From Chara braunii (lineage: Eukaryota; Streptophyta; Charophyceae; Charales; Characeae), in contig BFEA01000978.1 of assembly GCA_003427395.1 (NCBI GenBank), positions 226,764-270,647 of the forward strand: a stretch of DNA of 43,884 nt, given 5' to 3'. Shown here in pieces: positions 31,094-41,990 of this stretch. Below the pieces are notes generated by a model. It searched no databases. It saw nothing but the letters and a program-made list of their open reading frames with translations, and had not been told where the DNA came from. Both the position numbers and the translations under genes were made by a program. Within the stretch, counting starts at the first letter, position 1, and each line of letters starts with the position of its first letter.

Positions 31094-31359
31094 CAGACCG
31101 ACTACCTCGTCGGTTGTATTGAGGTTATTGTTGGAAGCCAACTCCTCGCTGGCGGCAATATGATTTTTTTTTTAATGCAGTTCGACCCAGGTTGTCGGAT
31201 TTTATTTTTATCTTGTGTTATTGGATGTACCATATGATGATTTGAATTCTTTCAGTTATCATTTCAGATTGGATATAAATTTCTATCAACTACGGTTGAT
31301 TCTTTCTTATGTAATTATGTGTGTGGTTGTTATAACTTTCGTTTGACTGTGTGTCTAAG
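31094..31359 (+). repeat. Near-invariant 266-bp segment, copy 1
   Basis: Aligned base by base with 39793-40058, the only difference is T or A at 31126. The last 233 bp are identical. Flanking parts of the duplication differ far more. It contains a T10 run and the frame CIEVIVGSQLLAGGNMIFF, identical in both copies, which ends at TGA in the same place. Confidence 0.85.
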
Positions 31360-31372
31360 AGACCAGGATTAA

Positions 31373-31855
31373 TGTTGGATTTCACGCTTGGTTGAGACCG
31401 TCCTACAAGAGCGGCGTACACTTTATTTTTAGGAGATCGGCGCCCTAATGGACAAACGACGTTCGGGTCCTTGACATTTAACCACACGTACCTATACTAT
31501 AGCGACCAAGCAAACGCGCTCGGCTGACCTACCTCTGCAACTACATGTAAAGTTTTTCGCACGTAGGTCAGTAGCTCGCTTGGGATACGCCCCTAAGGAG
31601 GGTGACAACCCCTTAGAAAAGGCAAGTTGTGCCCCGCGGGAACCTATCCGTCGTAGGGGACCTTGGGAAGTACAATTGACGCACCTAGCTAGAGGGCCGA
31701 AGAAACAACGAGACCACGTCCGCCTCGGTAATTCGCGGGGTTATTTTGCATTATCCCCAAGTTGTCTCCTCGGTTTTATTTTGTTTTTCTCCTTCGTGAT
31801 ATGGTCGGGAGGGCTCTCGCCTTTGCGAAAAATGCAGGAGCCGATGCACTCGACA
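31373..31855 (+). mobile_element. Solo gypsy-type LTR L2, plus strand
   Basis: Begins TGTTGGATTTCACGC and ends ACTCGACA. It matches the reverse complement of 42888-43355 in GACGTTCGGGTCC, CTACCTCTGCAACTACAT, AGGCAAGTTGTGCCCCGCG and GGTCGGGAGGGCTCTCGC. No primer-binding site follows, so it is a solo LTR. The same insertion exists in copy 2, so it predates the duplication. Confidence 0.75.
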
Positions 31856-32041
31856 TCGGTACTGGTTCCGAAACGTGTACAGAAACCAACGAGCCTAGCT
31901 AAGTCGCAACACCTACAAATTGTTGCAAGGTAGAACCGAGTTTGGCCCCCATTGCACACATACGAATGAAATATTGTATCTTGACTTACCTTGGGCGAGT
32001 CAGTTCGATGATGGTACCTCAAGGCCGTGACCAACGGTTCG

Positions 32042-32136
32042 GTCATTTGTGACATCCGTTAAAATTGGAACGATATAAGGAAAATTAGCATGGCCCTGCG
32101 CAAAGATGACTTGTATAAATCAGAATCGACATTTTT
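32042..32136 (+). ncRNA. U6 snRNA-like pseudogene 4
   Basis: Near full length: GTCATTTGTGACATCCG matches the plant U6 5' stem-loop. Next come AAAATTGGAACGATA, the AGC triad in ATTAGCATGG, TGCGCAAAGATGAC and TATAAATC, then a T run. The ACAGAGA box reads ATAAGGA, so it could not work in splicing. The 3' T run resembles a Pol III terminator, unlike the A-tailed copies at 4.6-5.0 kb. Confidence 0.85.
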
Positions 32137-32540
32137 CTTTCTTTTCTTTTGTGTGTGTGTGTAAGCACCCTACGAGCGAGAGCGTCGTGAGATCGTGTGA
32201 AGCAGACCCAATTGGTGCTTATGGCAGGGTTCAGCTTTGCGCTGCGTATCGTGGGTGCCATCTTCATAACAAGACTGAACGTTGTGTTTATCATTTTATG
32301 GATCGTCACGCTGTGTCAGTCGGGACCCCGTTGCTGGACATCGTGCTTATCTCCGACGAGCCAAGACATTTTGTTACACTGCGAGGAAGTTTAAGCATGG
32401 TAGGGGAATGACGAAGTTGAAGGAGAAAACGAGGAAGTTGAAGGTAGCAGAGAGGAGAGCCGCGAAGTGAGAAGTTGTACCTGGTCGTGTATCTTCCCAT
32501 ATTCTAGCGAAAGATTCATTCTTATGCTGCACATTTAAGT
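32137..32540 (+). other. Shared tail of the duplication after the U6-like sequence
   Basis: Both copies keep overlapping open frames: one reads DRHAVSVGTPLLDIVLISDE, another ends RKFKHGRGMTKLKEKTRKL plus KVAERRAAK. The basic C terminus is conserved in copy 2 with changes (KFKHGSEMTKLEEKKRKLK). No family recognised. Confidence 0.3.
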
Positions 32541-32717
32541 GAACGATGTTTGGGTACACTTTGAAAATGAGATGAAAACAAGGTCTGATTTAGGGAAGTG
32601 GCAATGCGGTGGCAAGGCAAAGATAGGTTTTGATTACCCTTCGCCTATTACACATTAGGGTCATCACACACAATGACTGTCCCAGAGAAAGCTTATGACC
32701 ATTTTTTCCTTAGTTTT

Positions 32718-32784
<67 letters not shown>

Positions 32785-32866
32785 TGTGTGTGTCTGTGTG
32801 TGTGCTTTTCAGTGTCTATATGTGCAGCTCTGTCTCTATACTATTCAGCGACATGAATTATTGATA

Positions 32867-32935
<69 letters not shown>

Positions 32936-33428
32936 CTCTCTCTCTCTCCCTCCCTCTCTGCTTTTTTTAATGTCTTATATGTCTATATATGCGGCTCTGT
33001 CTCTGTACTAATCAGCAACATAAATTGTTGATAACCTTTTGTTTTATACGAGTAAGAAGTGAATGGTGTCTGACAATAGGTCGTAGAGTACAACTTTTAA
33101 TGTTTGTTATTGTGATTTTGTTTTTGCTGTGTAGGTATTTCACTAAAGTTTGACATTCCAGATGATTGTTTCAAAATTAAGTGAAAGAGGTATGCCGAAT
33201 ATCAAAATTCCCCATTATTAATGAATGACCTAGCTCAGTTGGTACACATATGGACGAAATTCTTGAAATCGCATGTGGTAAAGGAGTCCTTCAAAATATC
33301 ATGCCCTCAGGATCTTGTTTCCGATATGATTTTAGGAACTGGTTTGGGATGTTCTTTGCTCACGTGGTCCTCTGGAGTCAACATAATACAAAAATATGGA
33401 ACTAAAGATCTAGAAGAACCAAATCCGA
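32541..33428. other. Unique spacer between the two large copies
   Basis: It has two (TC)n tracts (32720-32781 and 32873-32931), each followed by a related 90-bp segment (GTCTATATGTGCAGCTCTGT and GTCTATATATGCGGCTCTGT), so this was a small tandem duplication. TAGCTCAGTTGG at 33231-33242 equals a tRNA A box, but no good B box follows. Confidence 0.7.
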
Positions 33429-33620
33429 ACTTAGTCAACAAAATTTGTACATCCGGGATAAAGAATCATATTGTGGATCATAGCCATGGTTAAAAGCTTA
33501 GAGTTACATCATAGCCATTGTGAAAAGCTTCAGGCCTGGTGCTTCATCTTTGAGTATGTGCCAGGACCTCTTCACACCGGGATTGATGATGATGAGTGAA
33601 TGCTATTTGTGTGAGTCATA

Positions 33621-34037
33621 AGTCAAATCCTTGTGTATCAGTTTTCTTGTGCATTTCACTTGCTTCATATCTTGTTGATCTGTTCTCAATTCTCCACCAC
33701 ACTTATGAATTCTCACATGTATGTGACACTATTTATAAAAAAAATAAAAATAAAAGCGTTCTGCAGTGTTTTTTCCAGACGTTCTTTTTAATTTTCTTTC
33801 TTAATTGATTTATTAAGGTCGACGTCCCTTCGGAGTTTTGATATCATCATTGAAGCTGACCGGCCCCAGGTAACTTAGTATTATGTTATTCTAGTCGTCA
33901 ACATCTGATTATCTCCGGATTCGAAAGTCAAATCCTTGTGTATCAGTTTTCTTGTGCATTTCACTTGCTTCATATCTTGTTGATTTGTTCTCAATTCTCC
34001 ACCACACTTATGAGTTCTCACATGTATGTGACACTAT
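33621..34037 (+). repeat. Internal 305-bp tandem duplication in copy 2
   Basis: AAGTCAAATCCTTGTGTATC starts near 33621 and again near 33926, each followed by the same 112-bp segment ending GACACTATT. About 190 bp without similarity in copy 1 separates them (33733-33925). Confidence 0.85.
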
Positions 34038-34331
34038 TCATTTACTTAACCCTCCAACAGCCACTTCATATCGCTTCTCATGTAACTTTCTCGACATCAT
34101 CCGGGGCTCTACCTTTGCTCTTAGTTGGCACACACGCCTTAGATCCAGACATGGTTTTTCATTACTGCTCCATCTCTTCATTTCTCTGCTCTGCTTGTCG
34201 GGGGTTAGTTTTCTAGTCATTGATGTGTACCATGTCCTAAATGCTATCCTCCGATATTTGTTGTTCTTCTTAAGTTTGTGGCTCGGGGCGTAAGCAACAT
34301 CCATGAAGTGTTGTGCTAGCTTGCCCTTCAA
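34038..34331 (-). pseudogene. Basic reading frame, copy 2
   Basis: Counterpart of 25565-25870: KLAQHFMDVAYAPSHKLKKN and RKLTPDKQSREMKRWSSN. Here the frame runs on into MMSRKLHEKRYEVAVGGLSK, which copy 1 has in a separate frame. Unknown function. Confidence 0.35.
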
Positions 34332-34517
34332 TCTTCATTTCATCTCCTTTCTTGCTCCTGTGTTTCCCTCTCTTCTTCAGACAACGACTTCTCTTTATGT
34401 CCCCCAGTTCCCTCTTCTTGCATAACCACCTACCATTTGTCTTCTTCTCCTCCCGACTCTTCACTAACCTGCACCACCACCTTCTTATTCTCAAATTCTC
34501 CTCTTTCTTTGTCTTTT

Positions 34518-35084
34518 TCATTCTCTATCCTTGTTTTCCTTCTGTTTTGATGCAAGTGCTAAGTCTCCCCCTCTTCCTTTTGTTTCATCTAACGATGAAA
34601 CCGTTTGTTGTGGACCCTGGTTCCCAACTCTTATTTGGCCCTTTGTGGCTAAACCAGATACAACTAAAATATCCAGAGAGGCTGATGGGATTACGGAGAT
34701 CCCAAAACCAGAGAAGATGTCAAATTTGTTATAGTCAGACCAAGGTCCATTGACAAAGGTAAAAACGTTGTCCGTTAAGATACCAACGGTGTCTTGTTCC
34801 ACGCCCAAAATGACTCCGTCTTCAAATCTCAAATACACCACCGCACTTGTTGCTAAGCCTTCGTTGTCCGCAGTTAAGACTCCAATAACATGTTGTCTGA
34901 AATCTGAGAAGGTTGTTATAAAGCTTCCGAATCGAATAGCAAAATGAACCATAGATGCAACCAATGGTGCTATCACAGGAACCAAAGGAGCTAGAAGCAG
35001 TGGAGTGGACACAAAGAGTGCATAGTATACCAATCTAGAGAGTCTAGTTGGTGTGAAAGCGAAAGAACAAAATAGAAGTGCCAT
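34518..35084 (-). CDS. Membrane-protein-like reading frame, copy 2 (188 codons)
   Basis: ATG at 35084 follows TTTCTAGGAGGTC, which also resembles a splice acceptor. The protein starts MALLFCSFAFTPTRLSRLVY. Next are a hydrophobic segment of about 35 residues (YYALFVSTPLLLAPLVPVI onward) and a central part FSDFRQHVIGVLTADNEGLA with VVYLRFEDGVILGVEQDTVG. The C terminus is charged. Reading-frame conservation with copy 1 through many substitutions suggests it was once coding. Upstream, PLGILWPFILTDTISQIS lies one frame off with a TAG in this copy (TGG in copy 1). I do not recognise the family. Confidence 0.45.
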   Translation of the reverse strand: MALLFCSFAFTPTRLSRLVYYALFVSTPLLLAPLVPVIAPLVASMVHFAIRFGSFITTFSDFRQHVIGVLTADNEGLATSAVVYLRFEDGVILGVEQDTVGILTDNVFTFVNGPWSDYNKFDIFSGFGISVIPSASLDILVVSGLATKGQIRVGNQGPQQTVSSLDETKGRGGDLALASKQKENKDRE

Positions 35085-35900
35085 GACCTCCTAGAAACCA
35101 GGAAGGGGGTATATGGACGGAGATTTGGCTGATGGTGTCGGTCAGAATGAAAGGCCAGAGGATTCCGAGAGGTTGCTAAGGGAGAAGGAAGAAGACTTCA
35201 GTAAAAGACAAACAATGCAACTTGGGGATTGACGTAGAAAGATAATAAGGAGCAAGCAGGTTGAGGCGATCGTCAATTGAGAAGGAAAAGTATAAGACTG
35301 TGGCATGGTTGACCACTAATAAAGTGAGACAAGAACATTCGAAAACCCTGGTGCTGTTGACTAATACAGCGGGATGAACGGATCTCAAGATCCTCCAACA
35401 AATAAAATGATATTGTCAACGTGAACATATGATTTAGTGAAGTTCGAGCTTGATCGAGAAAGCGAAGGGGACATGTGGCAAGAAATGCAAGGATCGTATA
35501 GGTCTGCACACTACATCACAATAAGAATGCATCCATGGTTGAGTAGGGGGTATATAAATGAGGACAAGGATTGGGTAAGGAAGCACAGGGATAGCCCATC
35601 AGCAACAGAAACCTCCAGTGAGGACTAGGGTGCACCAGATGGAAATTCACATCTTACACCGAAGCGTTTAAACAGTACAGCATATGGATATAGGACTGGA
35701 CGAGAGAAGTGGTTGAAATCAAGTAGGTGCTTGTAACCATTTTCAGCGCTGCATTCTTCGAATTGGATATGTCTTTGCAAGGTATGAGTTATGCTCTGGG
35801 GATAACCTGTAAATTTTGCTGCCACACTTGTCCTCTCCCCATCATAGAAGTGGATGCTCTTCAACGAACAAGTCCGTCAACATCACGAGAATGTGTGTTG

Positions 35901-35902
<2 letters not shown>

Positions 35903-35944
<42 letters not shown>

Positions 35945-36070
35945 GAGAGAGAGAAAACTTGGCATTGTGATATTAAGGAAGACTTCAATTGAGAGAGAGA
36001 GAGAGAGAGAGAGAGAAAGAAAGAAAGAAAGAAAGAAAAAACTTCGTATGGTGATATATAGGAATACTTC

Positions 36071-36134
<64 letters not shown>

Positions 36135-36161
36135 CGCATTGTGATATATAGAGAGACTTCA

Positions 36162-36204
<43 letters not shown>

Positions 36205-36221
36205 AAAAAAAAAAAAAAAAA
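35903..36221. repeat. (GA)n minisatellite, copy 2, expanded
   Basis: Four GA tracts are separated by three 35-bp spacers of one family (TTGGCATTGTGATATTAAGG, TTCGTATGGTGATATATAGG, TTCGCATTGTGATATATAGA), then an A run. Copy 1 has one spacer. Confidence 0.9.
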
Positions 36222-36654
36222 GAGGTTGAGGTGGGATGTGTAAATGGCAACGGTAAACAACTTGTACCATTCACGGTGGTTATTATGGGTGTGTGGGGAT
36301 AATTTTCTAACGGCTATATTAGTTAAGTCTCGTATATGAAATTTTGTGAGGCACACTGATTGCAGTCTTAGTCTTATACACATATTTGTTGGAGAAGTAT
36401 GCTTGTATAGGCTTTAAACGACCATGAGAACTACTGATGAATGCATTTTTATGCTGAACAATCTTTTTCCTTCGTTTTTTCCTAACAACGTTGTCAGTTT
36501 CATATCATCTATTTGCAATATGACAATAGTTTTTTTAACTTTTTTAGTTTTTATTTTTTGAATTTTTTTTTCATAATTTTTCTTTTGCATTCCCTATTAC
36601 AAATTTTATATTCTCATTATTACGTCATCAACCTGTGTATGCCTCTCTGCTCTG

Positions 36655-38795
36655 ATACAGAACCTTGAATGATCCACACGTCGTGAATTATTCGAAAAAA
36701 CTTGGAACAAAACTCCTTTATCATGTGTTCATGAATGATCCTGAAATGGTGAGGCTCTGAAAGTGACAGAAATAAACTCCCTTGACACTTATGCACTGAT
36801 CCTGGAAACCTCGAACAATCTTGATGTAGGGAAGGGTCTGAAAAACCTGAAGGAAATATTTTTCACACTTATTTAGTGAACCTAAATCATCCTTAAGAAT
36901 CCTTGAGTGGATAAAGGTCTGAAAACCCTGAAAACAACACCCATTGATACTTGTTTTTTCATCCTGAAAAATCCTTAATGATAAAAAAAAGATGAAGAAC
37001 CTGAACAACATGAAAGCAACCCCTATGACCAACTATTCAAAATACCTGAACATCCCGAATCATCCAGAACTAATAAAGAACCTCAAACACTTGTTTATGA
37101 TACTTGAACGTCGTGAATCATCCTGAAGTGATGAAGCAGCCCCTATGGGCATCTCATTAAGATACTTGAAAAACCTGAATCATCCTGAAGTGATGAAGGA
37201 CCTAAACAACCTACAAATACAGGCCCCTATGGCCACCTGTTTTTGATACATGAACATCCTGAATCATCATCAATTGATGAAGGACCTGAACACCCGGAAA
37301 GCAGGCCCTATGACCACCTGTTTTTGATACCTGAATATCCTTAAGCATTCTGAAGTGATGAACGACATGAACACCCTTAAAACATGCATTACGGCCACCT
37401 CTTTTTATACCTGAACATCGTGAATAATCTTGAAGTGATGAACGACCTGAACACCCTGAAACCACTCCCTATGGCCACCTGTTTTTTTATACCTCAACAT
37501 CCCGAATCATCCTTAAGCGATGAATCACTTGAACACCCTAAAACCAGGCATTACGGTCACTTGTTTTTGATACTTGAACATCCTGAATCATCCTGAAGTG
37601 ATAAACGACATGAACACCAAGAAACCACGCCTTATGGCCACCTGTTTGAGATACTGGAACATCGTGAATGATCCTTAAGTGGTGAACGACCTGAACACCC
37701 TGAAATTACGCCCTATGGCCACCTGTTTTTTTTACTTGAATCATCCTGAATCATCCTGAAGTGATGAACGACCTAAACACCCTGATGCCAGACCCTATGA
37801 CCACTTGTTTTTTATCCTTGAACATCCTGAATGATCCCGAAGCGATGAATGACTAGAACACCCTGAAACCAGGCCCTATGGTTATCTGTTGTCGATACTT
37901 GAATATCATAAATCATCCTCAAGTGATGAACGGTCTGAATAATCTGAAACTAGGCCCTATGGTCAACTGTTGTTGATACTTGAACATCTTGAATAATCCT
38001 AAAGTGATGAGCGACCGGAACACTTTGAAACCAGACCCTATGGCCACCTGTCTTTGATACTTGAATATTGTGAATCATCATGAAGTGATGAACGACCAGA
38101 ACACATTAAAACCAGATCCTATTGCCACCTGGTTTTGATACTTAAATATCCTGTATCATCCTGAAGTGACGAATGACTTGCACATCCTGAAACCAGGCCT
38201 TATGGTCACTTGGTTTTGATATATGAACATGTTGTGTCATCCTGAAGTGATGAACGACCTAAACACCATGAAACCAGACCCTATGACCATATGGTTTTGA
38301 TACTTGAACATCCTTAATGATCCTAAAGTGATGAATGACCTAAACACCCTGAAACTAGGCCCTATGGCCATCCATTTTTGATACTTGAACATCCTAAATC
38401 ATCCTGAAGTGATGAACGACCTGAACACCCGGAAACCAGACCCTATGGCCACCTGCTTTTTATAGTTAAACATCTAGAATGATTATGAAGTGATGAACGA
38501 TCTGAACACCCTGAAACCAGACCCTATAACCACCTGTTTTTTATATCCGAACATCGTGAATCATCCTGAAGTGATGAACGACCTGAACACACTGAAACCA
38601 GGCGTTACGGTCAGTTGTATTTGATACCTGAATATCTTGAATCATCCTGAAGTAATAAACGACATGAAAACCCTGAAACCACGCCCTGTGGCCACCTATT
38701 TTTGATACTTCAATATCCTGAATCATCCTGAAGTGATGAACGACATGAACAGCCTGAAACCAGACATTAAGGTGATTTGTTCTTGATACATGAGC
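36655..38795. repeat. 81-bp (27-codon) tandem array, copy 2
   Basis: Same unit as 28010-30090. A 162-codon minus frame (39029-38541) enters the array and shows the periodic VSKIGGHRAWFQGFHVV then YYFRMIQDIQ pattern. Some units are deleted relative to copy 1 (near 37080-37140), so unit number changed after duplication. Confidence 0.92.
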
Positions 38796-39792
38796 AACAC
38801 TAATGATGAGAAAAACACGGATTATGAAAAACTCGCAACCTTTCAAATGAGTCATGATAATTGTAGGCAAGAGTGACGAAAACCTGAGAGAATGAAAAGG
38901 TAGTTGGAGTAAGTTACACACAAAAATATGTGTGATGAAAAATATACACATCGTTAACCTTCTCTCATGACTAGAGTACGAGATTGTACTGGTCTTCTCT
39001 TGAACATGTTCTCTTTGCGTGTTGCGCATATAGGTAGAAGAATGCTTGTAAAGAAGGTTGATTGTGTCTACATGGGATGATGAAAAAGATTGTCTTCTTT
39101 TTACTTACCGTTACTTGGTTGTCAAAAGGGGATGCGTTTTGAAATTGGTTAGTCCAATGTGTGTCGAAAATAGTTGAATTTGAATAAAGAAGACAATATT
39201 AAATTGGACTTAATCCAATGTGTGTCGAAAAGTAATTGGAATTAAATAAAGAAAACTATATTAAATTGAACTTATCTTTTTCTCGAGGATTGATCCATTT
39301 TATCCGGAATGACCTTATCTGCCTGTACCTTTCAAAATGGTTCCTATTCTTTATATTTTTTTATTTTTTTCGTCCAAGTTACCTTGAACTCAAGAGAAAT
39401 GAAAATAATTGAAAGCTACTCGCAGTGTATGCATTATTTTTCTCTAGGAAGCCTCTGGGCGGGGGTTCGTTGTCTTAGGAGCTGACACTTCTATCGTCCC
39501 AGAGTGGACCGTTCTCCGAGGGGGTACTTTGTTGATTCGGTGGAAATGACCCAACTTCTTAGATCCGAGTCTTATGCTCGGGTGCGGAGGAGGAGTACCC
39601 CAGATCACTTCCTCGAGGGAGAGACATGCAACACTTCAAGCTATGCACCTGATCAAGAATCATTCGCAAAACAACCAGTTATCCAAGAAAACTAAGATCT
39701 ATGAAGACGGGTGTGTGAGTGTTCAATCTTACGTCGGCGGTAGCGTGAAATAAATGACTTTGGCGGTGCGTCTCATCAAGTCAAAGCTAAGG
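38796..39792. other. Region after the 81-bp array, copy 2
   Basis: Counterpart of 30091-31093. It shares RGYFVDSVEMTQLLRS and RRRSTPDHFLEGETC (39504-39630) before an indel changes the frame. Confidence 0.35.
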
Positions 39793-40058
39793 CAGACCGA
39801 CTACCTCGTCGGTTGTATTGAGGTAATTGTTGGAAGCCAACTCCTCGCTGGCGGCAATATGATTTTTTTTTTAATGCAGTTCGACCCAGGTTGTCGGATT
39901 TTATTTTTATCTTGTGTTATTGGATGTACCATATGATGATTTGAATTCTTTCAGTTATCATTTCAGATTGGATATAAATTTCTATCAACTACGGTTGATT
40001 CTTTCTTATGTAATTATGTGTGTGGTTGTTATAACTTTCGTTTGACTGTGTGTCTAAG
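39793..40058 (+). repeat. Near-invariant 266-bp segment, copy 2
   Basis: Counterpart of 31094-31359 with one mismatch. Confidence 0.85.
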
Positions 40059-40071
40059 GGACTAGGATTAA

Positions 40072-40555
40072 TGTTGGGTTTCATGTTTGGTTGAGACCGT
40101 CCTAGTCGAGCGGCGAACACATCGTTTTTAGGAGATCGACGCCCTAATGGACAAACGGTGTTCGGGTCCTTGGCGTTTAACCACGCGTACCTATCCTACA
40201 GCGAGCGAGCAAACGCCCTCGGCTGACCTACCTCTGCAACTACATGTAATTTTTTTCGCACGTAGGTCAGTAGCTCGCTTGGGATACGCCCCTAAGGGTG
40301 GTGACAACCCCTTAGGGAAGGCAAGTTGTGCCCCGCGGGAACCTATCCTGTCGTAGGGGACCTTGGGAAGTATAATTGACGCACCTGGCTAGAGGGGCGA
40401 AAAAACGACGAGACCATGCCCGCCTCGGCAATTCGCGGGGTTATTTTGCATCGTCCCCAAGTTGTCTCCTTGGTTTTGTTATGTTTTTGTCCTTCGTGAT
40501 ATCGTCGGGAGGGCTCTCGCCTTTGCGAAAAATGCAAGAGCCGATGCACTCGACA
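40072..40555 (+). mobile_element. Solo gypsy-type LTR L3, plus strand
   Basis: Begins TGTTGGGTTTCATG and ends ACTCGACA. It is the counterpart of L2 at the equivalent position in the second large copy. Confidence 0.75.
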
Positions 40556-40741
40556 TCGGTACTGGTTCCGAAACTTGTACAGAAACCAATGAGCCTAGCT
40601 AAGTCGGAACACCTACAAACTGTTGCAAGGTAGAACCGAGTTCGGCCCCCATTGCATACATACGAATGAAATATTGTATCTTGACTTACCTTGGGCGAGT
40701 CAGTTCGATGATGGTACCTCAAGGTCGTGACCAACGATTCG

Positions 40742-40837
40742 GTCATTTTTGACATCCGTTAAAATTGGAACGATATAAGGAAAATTAGCATGGCCCTGCG
40801 CAGAGATGACCTGTATAAATCAGAATCGACATTTTTT
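40742..40837 (+). ncRNA. U6 snRNA-like pseudogene 5
   Basis: Counterpart of 32042-32136 with the same damaged ATAAGGA in place of the ACAGAGA box, so that loss predates the large duplication. The AGC triad and TGCGCAGAGATGAC are present. Confidence 0.85.
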
Positions 40838-41241
40838 CTGTCTTTTATTTTGTGTGTGTGTGTAGGCACCCTGCGAGCAAGAGCGTTGTGAGATCGTGTG
40901 AAGCAGACCCAATTGGTGCTTATGGCAGGGTTCAGCTTTACGCTGCGTATCGTGGGCGCTATCTTCATAACAAGACTGAACATTTTGTTCATCATTTTAT
41001 GGATCGTCATGCTGTGTCAGTCGGAACCCCGTTGTTGGACATGGTGCTTATCTCCGACGAGCCAAGACACTTTGTTACACTGCGACGAAGTTTAAGCATG
41101 GTAGCGAAATGACGAAGTTGGAGGAGAAGAAGAGGAAGTTGAAGGTGGCAGAGACGAGAGTTGTGAATTGAGACATTGTACCTGGCCGTGTATCTTCCCA
41201 TATTTTAGTGAAAGGTTCATTCTTATGCTGCACATTTAAGT

Positions 41242-41768
41242 AGTTAGCGGGGTGAGGTCGCCGTAGCCCAATTGTGCCTTCAGTGCTTGGAGTCGCAGAG
41301 CCATTCTCTATGAGGTGGGGTTCCTCGTCCGTGGTGATGTACGTCTTTGGTGGCTATTCCCCTTGTATGAAGCGGTTAAGTGTGTTGGACGGTGGAAAGT
41401 GGATAACGACAGAGACATGGAGAAAGAAAGAGGGAAGGGAGAAGTGAGCAATAGGCGAACAAATGGGGGCAAAGAAACGAAGCGTGCACCTAAGTGTAGG
41501 GCAGCCCTGACCAGCGTGGCGATGTACCTTCCCATTTCCAGCGAAAGTTCCATTCGTGGTTGGCATGCACGATGGCTACTCTATCAGATGATGCACTCGG
41601 TCCCGTTCTAGTAGAATATTCATTATCATTCTGTAGATGGTGAGTAGCGGAGCAAGGACACTTCTTTATCGTCGTGAATATGTTGATCCTCGCCATTCGT
41701 AACTATGATTGGTCACCAACTCATCGTACCCCTTGTCATTCCGATTGTTATCCTTGTCAGGATCGAAG
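41242..41768. other. Unassigned stretch
   Basis: Unique sequence after the duplication. A 98-codon plus frame (41315-41611) has no recognised domain. Confidence 0.35.
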
Positions 41769-41930
41769 TCACCACCCCTTCGGGAAGGTAAGTTGTGCCC
41801 CGCGAGAACCTATCCTGTCATAGGGGACCGCGGGATGCATAGCTGGCGCACTCGGCCAGAGCGGCGAGGGGTCTATACGGGTTACCGTGTCGTCCCTGAG
41901 CTGTCTCTAAAAAGTTGAAAGCCTAAATTT
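41769..41930 (+). mobile_element. Gypsy-type LTR fragment L4, plus strand
   Basis: Carries GGAAGGTAAGTTGTGCCCCG, ACCTATCCTGTCATAGGGGA and GTTACCGTGTCGTCC. It matches the reverse complement of 42950-43110. It faces L5 in inverted orientation, which is not the direct LTR pair of an intact element. Confidence 0.75.
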
Positions 41931-41990
41931 TCATCCGTCCATTCGTTACTATACCCCAACTGTTGATCATGCGAAGCATCTTCTCGTCCG

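Larger units (their letters stand above)
25221..32540 (+). repeat. Large direct duplication, copy 1 (7.3 kb)
   Basis: Similarity to 33429-41241 starts at ACTTAGTCAACAAAATTTGT and ends at CTGCACATTTAAGT, in the same order and orientation throughout. Divergence is a few to about 10 percent by eye, with one almost invariant segment. Copy 1 lacks a 305-bp internal duplication of copy 2 and has fewer AG minisatellite units. The ends share only a short inverted ACTTA/TAAGT, and no target-site duplication is evident. It is therefore either a segmental duplication or an unusual element. Confidence 0.93.
33429..41241 (+). repeat. Large direct duplication, copy 2 (7.8 kb)
   Basis: Copy of 25221-32540 in the same orientation, 888 bp after its end. 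Extra length comes from the 305-bp duplication at 33621-34037, more GA minisatellite and a slightly longer 81-bp array. Confidence 0.93.

Noticed and set aside
31055-31237. 60-codon frame as a conserved small protein
   Set aside because: It lies mostly inside the near-invariant segment, where non-coding bases are just as identical, so frame conservation proves nothing.
31373-31855. Full-length LTR retrotransposon in the large duplication
   Set aside because: Only one LTR is present per copy, with no primer-binding site, polypurine tract or pol-like frame beside it, so it was called a solo LTR.
33225-33300. A tRNA gene or SINE at TAGCTCAGTTGG
   Set aside because: The A-box match is perfect, but there is no acceptable B box at the usual distance and no acceptor stem, so it was kept only as a remark.
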